This document shows positions 1 to 8,389 of a stretch of DNA of 64,000 nt, one piece after another. A program made the position numbers and the translations under genes. Origin of the DNA: Azolla caroliniana (taxonomy: Eukaryota > Polypodiophyta); NCBI GenBank assembly GCA_043228905.1, contig JBHGNT010000014.1, positions 6,696,001 to 6,760,000 of the forward strand, given 5' to 3'. Each line of letters begins with the position of its first letter. Positions within the stretch are counted from its first letter, which is position 1. The notes beneath the pieces were generated by a model that saw nothing but the letters and a program-made list of their open reading frames with translations, searched no databases and was not told the origin of the DNA.

Positions 1-1
1 T

Positions 2-1516
2 CGTCCTGGTGAAGCAACATTTGATAATCAAAAGCAAGTAATCTTGGGACCAACACGATTGCACACGACGCGGATTTTTCACACCCCGATGGATTCACGG
101 ATTACCGATGACATACGTGCAACCTTGAAGACGGATAGTTTTGCTCAAGACATCCTGGCGCACATTGATACTTCTCGGGCATCCTGTTCTCAGTCTCAAC
201 AACCAGGTATTGACTACCGACAATTCGAATATCATGATGGTTTGTTATTCTTTAAAAAGCGCGTATATGTCCCCGATTGCTCCTGTCGCCTTCAAATTGT
301 CCAACATTGTCACGACACCCATACGGCGGGACATTTCGGTAGTACTAAGACGTTGGAGCTAGTGCAGCGATCTTTTTGGTGGCCCCACATGCGCCGTTTT
401 GTCGACGACTACGTTCGGACCTGTGATGCTTGCTGCCGAGCAAAGATGCCACGACACCATCCATATGGCTTGTTGGAACCTTTACCAATTCCAAGTAAGC
501 CATGGCAGTCTATTTGTCTTGATTTTATCACAGATCTGCCGGTCTCGAAAGGGTTCGATGCTATCCTAACCGTCGTCGATCGATATACGAAGATGGCACA
601 TTTTGTGCCATGTACTAAAGCCATCACTAGCGAGGAAACCGCCGCTCTTGTTATGCGTGAGGTTTTTCGGCATCATGGCCTCCCAGACAGTATTATCAGT
701 GACCGAGGCCCGCAATTTGTCTCCAAATTTTGGCAGCATCTCTTCAAGATGCTCAAGGTCTCCTGCAACCTCTCCTCCGGCTACCATCCTCAGACCGACG
801 GACAGGCGGAACGAACAAACCAAACGCTGGAGCAATATCTCCGGTGTTTCCTGAGTTATCAACAGGACGATTGGGCCGAGATTCTCCACTTTGCGGAGTT
901 TGCGTATAATAATGCTATTCACTCCTCGACTCGGGTCTCCCCATTTTTCGCTTATACCGGTTTCCATCCTCGCTGGTCGGTGATCGACGCTCCGGAGCTA
1001 CCTACCAACCCTCGTGCCGAGGATCATTTGGAGAGGCTACGCAAGATCCAGATGGATCTCTCTACTCACCTTCGTCATGCTCAACACACACAGAAGACTT
1101 ATGCGGATCGTCATCGGATTCCCTCCTCTTTTGCCATCGGAGATCGAGTATGGCTCTTACGTCGTCACATCAAGACTACTCGACCGTGCGACAAGTTGGA
1201 TTATCGACGACTCGGTCCTTTCCGTATTACGGGGAAGATTAATGATGTCACCTTCCGCCTTGATCTCCCTCCGCAGCTTCAGATACATCCGGTTTTCCAT
1301 TGTTCTCTTCTTGAACCTTATAAAGCAAACACCATTCCCGATCGTGTGACACCACCGCCGCCCCCACTGGAGTTGGACGCCGGCCCGGAGTATGAAGTTG
1401 CTGCCATCCTCGATTCCAAACTTGTTCGCAACAAACTCTATTACTTGGTCGATTGGCTCGGTTATAGTCCGAGCGAACGTACTTGGGTCATGAGATGGCA
1501 AGACTCGAACCCATGA
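2..1516 (+). CDS. C1 chromovirus pol, 3' part: integrase and chromodomain
   Basis: This is the C-terminal part of a Ty3/gypsy polyprotein; the frame is already open at the left window edge, so the TTG at 44 is not the real start. In order I see the HHCC zinc-binding integrase region (about 293-445, ending CDACC), the integrase core with D in CLDFITDLP, D in IISDRGPQF and E in QTDGQAERT (DD35E), then a chromodomain beginning YEVAAILDSK. It is closely similar to the C2 pol, but the frame leaves the family sequence after SERTW (about 1486): the last part of the chromodomain, the tail and the polypurine tract are missing, and the final residues are read-through into the LTR. Without its 5' half it cannot be judged for activity; the integrase portion has no internal stop. 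Confidence 0.92.
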   Translation, partial: RPGEATFDNQKQVILGPTRLHTTRIFHTPMDSRITDDIRATLKTDSFAQDILAHIDTSRASCSQSQQPGIDYRQFEYHDGLLFFKKRVYVPDCSCRLQIVQHCHDTHTAGHFGSTKTLELVQRSFWWPHMRRFVDDYVRTCDACCRAKMPRHHPYGLLEPLPIPSKPWQSICLDFITDLPVSKGFDAILTVVDRYTKMAHFVPCTKAITSEETAALVMREVFRHHGLPDSIISDRGPQFVSKFWQHLFKMLKVSCNLSSGYHPQTDGQAERTNQTLEQYLRCFLSYQQDDWAEILHFAEFAYNNAIHSSTRVSPFFAYTGFHPRWSVIDAPELPTNPRAEDHLERLRKIQMDLSTHLRHAQHTQKTYADRHRIPSSFAIGDRVWLLRRHIKTTRPCDKLDYRRLGPFRITGKINDVTFRLDLPPQLQIHPVFHCSLLEPYKANTIPDRVTPPPPPLELDAGPEYEVAAILDSKLVRNKLYYLVDWLGYSPSERTWVMRWQDSNP

Positions 1517-1912
1517 CCTTATGGTATATGGGTCGAGCTCTTAACCATCTCACCATCTATTGTAATTCATAGAATATTATTTTCATTTATGTTTTATTAT
1601 AAGAAAGTAATGTATATTCCAGATTTCTCTGGAACATTCTAGAAGCTTCAGGATTATTCCTGAGAACACTATAAAAGAAGGCACTAAGCATTATGTTGAA
1701 CCAAATTGGTTCAACACCAGTCTTAAGCCTCTTAGCCGATTTGTACTTATCTTTCATATAATATAAGAGCTGCTGTCATCATTCTATTTCTCTCTCTCTC
1801 CTCTTCTCACTTCCTCTCTCTCGGGAATCTTACGCAGTCCTGTCTTCTTAGTACTAATAGTACTACTCTTCTTAGTACTAATTCCATCTCTGCTTTAGTA
1901 CTATTCCTGACA
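1488..1912 (+). repeat. C1 3' LTR
   Basis: Long terminal repeat of the C family, aligned by eye to the reverse complement of the C2 LTRs. It starts with GTCATGAG, the first T of the expected TGTCA being lost in the deletion that also removed the pol tail. It has a TATA box (CTATAAAAG, about 1669), a 21-nt near-perfect inverted repeat at 1695-1715, a CT-rich stretch, several TTAGTACTA motifs, and ends TTCCTGACA at 1912. It is clearly diverged from the C2 LTRs, so C1 and C2 are separate insertions or subfamilies. Confidence 0.85.
1493..1558 (-). other. tRNA-like sequence in C1 LTR (antisense)
   Basis: On the minus strand this 66-nt segment begins AGATGGT and ends GCCATCT, which can pair as a 7-bp acceptor-like stem with one wobble. 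Inside are a D-arm-like GAG...CTC with a box-A-like TGGTTAAGAG, a GACC...GGTC stem, and a box-B-like GGGTTCGAGTCT. It is shorter than a normal tRNA and has no proper anticodon loop, so it is tRNA-derived or tRNA-mimicking, not a tRNA gene. Related sequence occupies the same LTR edge in C2 and C4, and a reduced form in C3. Confidence 0.55.
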
Positions 1913-1913
1913 G

Positions 1914-2001
1914 TGTCAGGAACTCTATTAAGGCAGAGAAGGAATTAGTACTAAAAGAAGGATTAGTACTATGAGAGGTGTCGAACTTTGAGAGAAGGAA
2001 T

Positions 2002-2047
<46 letters not shown>

Positions 2048-2337
2048 TGATGCGAAAGATATATGTATTATATGACGGAAGATATACAACAGTAGTTAGA
2101 AGGCTTAAGACTGGCGTTGAACCGATTTGGTTCGAACTAATGCCTTGCGCCTCCTTTTATAGTGTCTTCAGGAATACTCCTGAAGTTTCTAGAATGTTCC
2201 AGAGAAATCTGGAATATACATCAATTTCCCAATAAAACCTAAATGAAAATAATATCCTTCAAATTACAATTCATACCCTAATGGTAAAGTCTCGACCCGT
2301 GTAACAAAAGGTTATGGGTTCGAGTCTAGTTATGACA
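1914..2337 (-). repeat. C2 3' LTR
   Basis: 424-bp LTR, TGTCAGGAAC... to ...TTATGACA on the plus strand, with 5-bp terminal inverted repeats TGTCA/TGACA. It contains a (GA)n run at about 2006-2043, a TATA box on the minus strand near 2155-2162, and the tRNA-like segment at its right end. It lies one base from the end of the oppositely oriented C1 LTR. Confidence 0.95.
2270..2337 (+). other. tRNA-like sequence in C2 3' LTR (antisense to element)
   Basis: Plus-strand segment with box-A-like TAATGGTAAAGTC and box-B-like GGGTTCGAGTCT, ending at the LTR terminus. The acceptor-like pairing is weaker than in C1. The same segment is at 7531-7598 in the 5' LTR. Possible internal pol III promoter; activity unknown. 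Confidence 0.5.
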
Positions 2338-5300
2338 CTATCCCCCCTTTAAAACGACGAGTTTCACGAGTCGTTTTGGATTGAGGACCCGGTTTCTCGG
2401 GATATCGTCGATGGAAGTCTTCTAGAAGAGCACGAGCATTGGTCACATTCTCGATCGGTTCCCAAGTACGCTCGCTGGGACTATATCCTAGCCAATCGAC
2501 TAGATAGTAGAGCTTGTTGCGAACAATCTTGGAATCGAGGATGGCAGCGACCTCATACTCAGGTCCATCTTCGAGCTCGATAGGAGGTGGAGGTTGTATA
2601 GTACGTCCTGGGATAGTGCTCTCGTGATAGGGTTCGAGGAGAGAACTATGAAACACCGGGTGTATCCGAAGTTGCGGAGGTAGCTCGAGACGAAAAGCGA
2701 CATCATTAATCTTCCCGATAATACGGAAAGGACCTAATCGCCGATAATCCAACTTCTCACATGGGCGAGTAGTCTTGATGTGTCGTCGTAGCAGCCACAC
2801 CCGATCTCCAATGTTAAAACTGGATGGAAGTCGATGACGATCTGCGTAGTCCTTGTGTGATTGTTGAGCTTGCTGGAGTTGAGTAGATAAATCCGCTTGT
2901 ATCTTGCGTAACCGCTCCAAACGATCCTCCGCGCAAGGATTTGTGGACACTTCTGGGGTTTCAAGGACACACCACCGGGGATGATATCCCGTATAAGCGT
3001 AGAATGGCGTGACTTTAGTCGATGCGTGGATAGCGTTATTATAGGCAAATTCGGCGAACTGAAGAATATCTGCCCAGTCATTCTGATGATAGTTGAGAAA
3101 GCACCGCAGATACTGCTCCAGTGTTTGATTTGTTCGTTCGGCTTGACCGTCGGTTTGTGGGTGGTAGCCGGAGGAGAGGTTACAAGTGACCTTCAGCATT
3201 TTAAAAAGGTGCTTCCAGAATTTTGACACAAACTGGGGTCCACGATCGCTGATGATATTATCAGGGAGTCCATGATGCCGACATACTTCCCGCATGACAA
3301 TTTCGGCGGTGTCTTCACTAGATATTTCTTTAGTACATGGTAAGAAATGAGCCATCTTCGTATATCGATCCACCACTGTGAGAATCGCACTGAATCCCTT
3401 AGAGACTGGAAGATCTGTAATGAAGTCAAGAGCAATGGATTGCCATGGCTTGCTTGGAATTGGTAATGGTTCTAATAAACCATATGGATGATGTCTTGGC
3501 ATTTTCGCTCTGCAGCATGTATCGCAAGTCCGAACAAAATCTTCGACAAATTGTCGCATATGGGGCCACCAGAATGATCGTTGTACTAAATCTAATGTTT
3601 TAGTACTACCAAAATGTCCTGCTGTATATGTGTCATGGCAGTTTTGTACTACTCGAAGGCGGCAAGAACCATTAGGAACATACAAAAGTTCTTTAAAGAA
3701 GAGTAATCCATCACAGTATTTGAATTGCCGATAATCCGTACCTGGTGATTGTGATTGTGAACATGACGCTCGAGAGGGGTCAATTTGTGCTAGTATAGCT
3801 TGGGCGAAAGCGTCAGTCTTCAAGTCCTCACGTATAGTATTGGTAATGTCGGAATCCACGGGCATGTCAAAGACCTGTGCTGCTTGCAGTCGTGCTGGAC
3901 CCAAGATTACTTGCTTCTGGTTATCGAAAGCTGGCTCACCGGGACGTGGTGTTAGATACGAACGCCGTGATAATGCATCTGCCTTCCCTTGGTGCTTCCC
4001 CGGACGATATGTAATTTTGAAGTCGAAGCTTGTGAGGAAGTGGGCCCACCGAGCTTGACGTCGATTCAGTACACGAGCATCTTGAAAGTAGGCAAGGTTC
4101 TTGTGGTCACTGAATACAGTGACCTGATGAGGAGATCCCTCCAGGAAATGCCTCCATTGCATAAAAGAATCAACTATTGCTAATAGCTCTTTATCATGAA
4201 TTTCGTAGTTGATTTCGGCGGCGTCAAACTTACGGGAGTGGAAAGCCACAGGATGTAGCTTCTCGTCGTTACCCTGTTGTGACAGAATGCTCCCCAATGC
4301 GAAATCCGATGCATCAGCTTCGATAATGAATGGTTTTTCCGGATCCACATGACCTAAAATTGGAGCTGATGTAAACGCCTTCTTAAGACTCTCGAAAGCC
4401 ATGTCCGTCTCTTTAGACCAAATGAATGATTGTCCCTTCCTGGTGAGCTGTGTGAGAGGCAGCACAATTTTTGAGTAATTTTGTATGAACTTCCGGTAGA
4501 AATTTGCAAAGCCTAGGAAGCATTGCACATCCCGCACCGAACGCGGAGTGTGCCATTCTATCACCGTTTTGACCTTGGCTGGGTCCATAGATATGCCTTC
4601 TGAGGAGATGACATAGCCGAGAAACTCCACTTGGTTGCACCCGAAACTACATTTCTCTAACTTTGCATACAGACCATGTTCTCGAAGTCGTTTTAGTACT
4701 AATAGTACATGAGAATCATGTTCTTCTTGGGTCTTTGAATAAACCAGTAGATCATCCAAATAGATGATCAAAAAATCATCCAAGAGATCTCGAAATATAT
4801 CATTCGCCATGTGCTGGAAGACTGCCGGCGCATTAGTGAGTCCGAACGGCATGACCGTATACTCGAAGTGCCCATATCTGGTGCGAAACGCGGTCTTCCA
4901 TTCATCTCCTGGTCGGATCCGTACGAGGTTATAGGCTCCTCGTAAGTCTATCTTCGTGAAGAACCTGGCACCGTTGATCCGTTCTAAAAGACTTGAGATA
5001 AGGGGAAGAGCATACCTATTTCTTACTGTGACCTTATTCAAGCCACGGTAATCTACAACGAGTCGAAGCGAGCCATCTTTTTTCTTGACGAAGAAAATGG
5101 GTGCGCCGGCTGGAGATTTCGAATGCCGAATGAAACCGTTCTCCAAATTCTCCTCTATATAGGCTCGAAGGACTTCTAGCTCGGTTGGTGACAAATTGTA
5201 GATCGGCCCCCATGGCGGCTCTTTTCCCGGTTGTAAGTCGATGGCGCAGTCGTACGGCCGATGATGAGGAAGTGTGTTGGCTTGTACTTTATCGAACACA

Positions 5301-5926
5301 TCAGCATACTGACGATACTTCTCGGGAAGTTGAACGGTGGACTCCTCTTTGGTGGTGCTGGAGGGTTGTACTGATATTGCAAAGAGAAACATTTCCTCCT
5401 TGCGCCCTTCCTCACGCAACTGACGTAGCGAAATGGTTGCAACCTTCTGGGTAGATCCTTGGGTTTGTCGCAACCGGATTTCCCTTGTCCTCCAATCTAT
5501 GTCTGGGTCATGTAACTCGAACCATGGTAATCCTAAAACTATGGGATGTTCTGGAATACTAATAATATTAAATGATACTACACATGTTAAGTTATCTAGG
5601 ACAATATTAACGGGTTCCGACTCTTCTATGATATTACCAGAAGCAATGGGACGACCATCAATGACTACTACTGAGGCTGGACATGGGAGCTTTCTGAGAG
5701 ATATCTGATGAGCTCGGGCAAAATTCCTATCCATGAAGCAAGAATTAGCTCCGGAATCTAGAAGGGCTAAGGTATGTACTGGAGGGGTACTTTTAGTACT
5801 AACTGCTACTTGGGCTACGAACACATCACTAACTTGCTTAGAGGGAATGGAACCACTAATGGGCTGCACAGATCTAGGGCTGTCCAACCAAACGGCTCCT
5901 ATTTTGGCTGGACTTAGTCGTTTAAC
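2330..5926 (-). CDS. C2 Pol: protease, RT, RNase H, integrase, chromodomain
   Basis: About 1,198 residues if entered by -1 frameshift at 5926; no ATG is needed, and the frame is open upstream of the TTG at 5887. In order: aspartic protease with DSGA near the start; reverse transcriptase with the catalytic YLDD in IIYLDDLLVYS; RNase H with IEADASDFALG, KELLAI and FSDHKN; integrase zinc finger (HCHDTYTAGH ... CDTCC); integrase core D-D-E (LDFITDLP, IISDRGPQF, QTDGQAERT); and a chromodomain (YEVAAILDSK ... YYLVDWLGYSPSERTWEP) near the C terminus. No stop or obvious missing catalytic residue is seen, so this copy could encode active enzymes. The product copies element RNA into DNA and inserts it; the chromodomain probably directs insertion to modified histones. 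It overlaps the upstream gag frame, as expected for a frameshift fusion. Confidence 0.95.
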   Translation of the reverse strand, partial: VKRLSPAKIGAVWLDSPRSVQPISGSIPSKQVSDVFVAQVAVSTKSTPPVHTLALLDSGANSCFMDRNFARAHQISLRKLPCPASVVVIDGRPIASGNIIEESEPVNIVLDNLTCVVSFNIISIPEHPIVLGLPWFELHDPDIDWRTREIRLRQTQGSTQKVATISLRQLREEGRKEEMFLFAISVQPSSTTKEESTVQLPEKYRQYADVFDKVQANTLPHHRPYDCAIDLQPGKEPPWGPIYNLSPTELEVLRAYIEENLENGFIRHSKSPAGAPIFFVKKKDGSLRLVVDYRGLNKVTVRNRYALPLISSLLERINGARFFTKIDLRGAYNLVRIRPGDEWKTAFRTRYGHFEYTVMPFGLTNAPAVFQHMANDIFRDLLDDFLIIYLDDLLVYSKTQEEHDSHVLLVLKRLREHGLYAKLEKCSFGCNQVEFLGYVISSEGISMDPAKVKTVIEWHTPRSVRDVQCFLGFANFYRKFIQNYSKIVLPLTQLTRKGQSFIWSKETDMAFESLKKAFTSAPILGHVDPEKPFIIEADASDFALGSILSQQGNDEKLHPVAFHSRKFDAAEINYEIHDKELLAIVDSFMQWRHFLEGSPHQVTVFSDHKNLAYFQDARVLNRRQARWAHFLTSFDFKITYRPGKHQGKADALSRRSYLTPRPGEPAFDNQKQVILGPARLQAAQVFDMPVDSDITNTIREDLKTDAFAQAILAQIDPSRASCSQSQSPGTDYRQFKYCDGLLFFKELLYVPNGSCRLRVVQNCHDTYTAGHFGSTKTLDLVQRSFWWPHMRQFVEDFVRTCDTCCRAKMPRHHPYGLLEPLPIPSKPWQSIALDFITDLPVSKGFSAILTVVDRYTKMAHFLPCTKEISSEDTAEIVMREVCRHHGLPDNIISDRGPQFVSKFWKHLFKMLKVTCNLSSGYHPQTDGQAERTNQTLEQYLRCFLNYHQNDWADILQFAEFAYNNAIHASTKVTPFYAYTGYHPRWCVLETPEVSTNPCAEDRLERLRKIQADLSTQLQQAQQSHKDYADRHRLPSSFNIGDRVWLLRRHIKTTRPCEKLDYRRLGPFRIIGKINDVAFRLELPPQLRIHPVFHSSLLEPYHESTIPGRTIQPPPPIELEDGPEYEVAAILDSKIVRNKLYYLVDWLGYSPSERTWEPIENVTNARALLEDFHRRYPEKPGPQSKTTRETRRFKGGIVS
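2338..2350 (-). other. C2 polypurine tract
   Basis: Reads AAAGGGGGGATAG on the minus strand directly before the 3' LTR. This is the expected position and composition for the plus-strand DNA priming site, and it fixes the element orientation. It overlaps the last codons of pol. Confidence 0.9.
5882..5926 (-). promoter_or_regulatory. Candidate -1 ribosomal frameshift signal between gag and pol
   Basis: On the minus strand the heptamer GTTAAAC (5926-5920) lies in the zero frame as G|TTA|AAC, then a 6-nt spacer GACTAA containing the gag stop, then an 11-bp stem: GTCCAGCCAAA (5913-5903) pairing with TTTGGTTGGAC (5892-5882) with one G-U pair and a 10-nt loop. The pol frame is -1 relative to gag and opens only about 24 nt upstream of the heptamer. 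All parts of a classical -1 frameshift cassette are present. GTTAAAC is an accepted slippery type, known from an arterivirus. Confidence 0.75.
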
Positions 5927-7083
5927 TCTTCTTCTAATTGGCTAAGGACATCAAATTTGTTTGCGAGATTCAGACTATTAGTACTATTAGGACTATTATG
6001 ACTATGAGGATTATCAGAGATTCCTACTGAAATAGACTCGGGTTTAGTATAGTCAGAACTAACAATGACTTGGTTTACCTGCCTTCTTGGTCTATGGGGA
6101 CAGTTTATCGCGATATGCCCTGGTCCACCGCAATAAAGGCATAATCGGTTTGTTCGGCGTCGTTGCTTTTCCTCCTCCGATAGCAGCCCACGACGACGTG
6201 TAGTGTCAATTTCCATTGGAGTTGGAGTACTTACTGGAGGCGCATTATGTGACTCCCTTTGAAAAGGTTTCGCTACCACTGAGGCATAGGTAGGCTCGGA
6301 TCTTGCCCTCGGCATCTGAAATTGTCGTTCCGAACGTCGCTCGAAGAGGCGGTTGTCACATCTGACCGCTCGACTGATTGCTTCTGTTAATGATTTTGGC
6401 TCTTCAGGGAAAGTCAAGAGTAAATCCTTGACATCGTTGCGTAGACCATAGCGGAACTGCTCCATCAATGCTTGATCATCCCAGGGGATATCGGCGGCGA
6501 GTAGGCGGAAATCTGCAGCATATGCGGAGGCTGGACGGTCACCTTGGCGTAATCGCCGGATTTTGTTGATTGCAGTCCTTATGCTGTCAGTATCTCCAAA
6601 ACATGCTTTAAACTCACTTATGAATTCTTCAAAATTATTTAGTACTGGAGATTCCTTTTCTAGTAGCGGAGCGAACCATGCTAATGCTGAGCCATTTAAC
6701 AACGTGCCTACTAAACCCACTCGTGATGCATCGGTGGGATATCGGGACGGATGCATTTGAATAACTAACCGTACCTGGTTAAGAAACCCTCTAAACTGCG
6801 ATCGCGTTCCATCGAACTTCGTGGGAAGGCCAATCTTGGGTTCTTTATGAATCCCTTGTGCTCCGTGCCCTTGTTGTTGCATTGCTACGATGGTTGCTTC
6901 GAGTTGTTGCACGCGTAATGCAAGTTCCCCATGCTGTTGTTGCGTTTGCTGCTTTTCTAAGGAAATTTGCTGAAGATCCCCCAACAAGCGTTGATTTTCT
7001 TGTTCCAAAGCATGAAACTTCTCTTTCAAACATTGAAATTCCGAGAAAACGGATTGATACTCTTCAGCGCTAACGGTGGCCAT
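5914..7083 (-). CDS. C2 Gag (389 aa)
   Basis: Capsid/nucleocapsid polyprotein that would assemble the virus-like particle and package element RNA in the cytoplasm. The ATG at 7083 is the first after the primer-binding site, in context CCCATGGCC, and no other start fits. The N-terminal 70 residues are rich in E, Q, L and K with heptad spacing (coiled coil), followed by a retrotransposon-gag-type helical region (PTKFDGTRSQFRGFLNQV onward), a basic linker, and one CCHC zinc knuckle CLYCGGPGHIAINC near residue 320. The frame ends ELND-stop inside the candidate frameshift signal, so most ribosomes would make Gag alone. The frame is intact. Confidence 0.93.
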   Translation of the reverse strand: MATVSAEEYQSVFSEFQCLKEKFHALEQENQRLLGDLQQISLEKQQTQQQHGELALRVQQLEATIVAMQQQGHGAQGIHKEPKIGLPTKFDGTRSQFRGFLNQVRLVIQMHPSRYPTDASRVGLVGTLLNGSALAWFAPLLEKESPVLNNFEEFISEFKACFGDTDSIRTAINKIRRLRQGDRPASAYAADFRLLAADIPWDDQALMEQFRYGLRNDVKDLLLTFPEEPKSLTEAISRAVRCDNRLFERRSERQFQMPRARSEPTYASVVAKPFQRESHNAPPVSTPTPMEIDTTRRRGLLSEEEKQRRRTNRLCLYCGGPGHIAINCPHRPRRQVNQVIVSSDYTKPESISVGISDNPHSHNSPNSTNSLNLANKFDVLSQLEEELND

Positions 7084-7156
7084 GGGATGAAGGAAAAGGG
7101 AAATAAGAGACTAGTAGGAAAGGAGGGAGACAGAAGGAAGAGGGAGACTAGTAGAC

Positions 7157-7172
7157 CAAAATCGGTTCAAAC
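7157..7172 (-). other. C2 primer-binding site, apparently self-complementary
   Basis: Immediately inside the 5' LTR the minus strand reads GTTTGAACCGATTTTGG. It does not begin with TGG, so it does not fit a normal tRNA 3' end. The 12 bases at plus 7159-7170 (AAATCGGTTCAA) recur at the predicted transcript start in the element's sense orientation (minus 7389-7378), so the RNA 5' end can pair with this site. Confidence 0.65.
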
Positions 7173-7260
7173 TGTCAGGAACTCTATTAAGGCAGAGAAG
7201 GAATTAGTACTAAAAGAAGGATTAGTACTATGAGAGGTGTCGAACTTTGAGAGAAGGAAT

Positions 7261-7308
<48 letters not shown>

Positions 7309-7598
7309 TGATGCGAAAGATATATGTATTATATGACGGAAGATATACAACAGTAGTTAGAAGGCTTAAGACTGGCGTTGAACCGATTTGGTTCGAACTA
7401 ATGCCTTGCGCCTCCTTTTATAGTGTCTTCAGGAATACTCCTGAAGTTTCTAGAATGTTCCAGAGAAATCTGGAATATACATCAATTTCCCAATAAAACC
7501 TAAATGAAAATAATATCCTTCAAATTACAATTCATACCCTAATGGTAAAGTCTCGACCCGTGTAACAAAAGGTTATGGGTTCGAGTCTAGTTATGACA
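7173..7598 (-). repeat. C2 5' LTR
   Basis: 426 bp, TGTCAGG...TATGACA, matching the 3' LTR apart from one extra GA unit. On the minus strand a TATA box (TATAAAA, 7423-7417) precedes GAACCAAATCGGTTC, a short inverted repeat about 30 nt downstream, the likely transcription start. Right flank TTGAGCTAC is copia-1 gag. Confidence 0.95.
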
Positions 7599-8389
7599 TT
7601 GAGCTACATTCGGGATGCTAAGACACCAAAGGACCCGTGGGCGAATCTCAAGAGAATTTTTTTCGCCGCTAGCACAACGGCCAAGAAGCTGCAGCTCAGA
7701 AAGGAGCTCAACAATGTCCGATAGAAGATCTGTCTATGGCCGATTACACGGCCCGAATCAAGGAGATCTGTGACTCTCTTGTCTCCGTCAACGTGAACGT
7801 CAAGGAGGATGAAATGGTGTAGGTTTATCTTGGTATGTTAGTGTCAAAGTTCGAAGCGTAGTTCCAAACGACGATCTGCACAAGGGAGATTACACCTTCG
7901 TTCTTTGAGCTTCAGTTGATATTGCTCGTGAAGGAAAATCACACGGGTGCGTCAACGAGTACGCACACTGAGAACAAGATGATGTACACAGAGGGAGATA
8001 GGCCCCGTAGTGATGGCGAACAAGGCGGATCGACGCGCAATGGAGGTGGCCGAAAAGAGCAGAACGTGCGGCATAATCGAAATGTTGGAAGCAATTTCGA
8101 ACCCTCTAGAAGCAGGGGGAGTCACATCGGTGTTGGAAGCTGTCCAGAGAAGGCCGCGATGGAATGCTGCTATTGTGGCAAGAAAGGCCATAGAGAGAGC
8201 GAGTCCTGGAAGAAGAGAGCTGATTCAGACAAAGCCGAACCAAGCAGAAGAGACGTAGGAAGGCGTCAGAAATCGCACTACGCCGAAGGCTCAGAACGAG
8301 CCGGATATGGATCGGGCCCAACCTTCGTAATGAATCACAAGGCCAATTCGATGGCCATGAACACCTCGAAATCGAGCGTGGTATGTTGA
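7599..8389 (+). pseudogene. Copia-1 (+) gag remnant
   Basis: Degenerate UBN2-type gag of a Ty1/copia element. Recognisable pieces in shifting frames are RDAKTPKDPWANLKRIF, KLQLRKELNNVR, MADYTTRIKEICDS, TREITPSFFELQ, and a zinc knuckle CCYCGKKGHRESESW in which the last cysteine of CCHC has become serine. Stops interrupt it near 7724, 7820 and 7860. The first about 75 residues are missing because the sequence starts at the C2 border. The longest open piece is 7916-8389 (157 codons). Confidence 0.8.

Larger units (their letters stand above)
1914..7598 (-). mobile_element. C2: complete chromodomain Ty3/gypsy retrotransposon
   Basis: Full-length element read on the minus strand: 5' LTR 7173-7598, primer-binding site next to it, gag 5914-7083, frameshift signal 5882-5926, pol 2330-5926, polypurine tract 2338-2350, 3' LTR 1914-2337. 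LTRs are 424 and 426 bp and appear identical apart from one GA unit in a microsatellite, and both reading frames are open, so the insertion is young and possibly competent. Domain order protease-RT-RNase H-integrase-chromodomain places it among chromoviruses, most like the Tcn1 type. No target-site duplication is visible: the left flank is GACAG (end of the C1 LTR) and the right flank TTGAG. Confidence 0.95.

Noticed and set aside
566-967. Minus-strand open frame of 133 codons over C1 integrase
   Set aside because: Antisense to a well-supported integrase frame; no domain and no independent signal.
1493-1558. Functional tRNA gene
   Set aside because: Only 66 nt, no normal anticodon loop; kept as tRNA-like element only.
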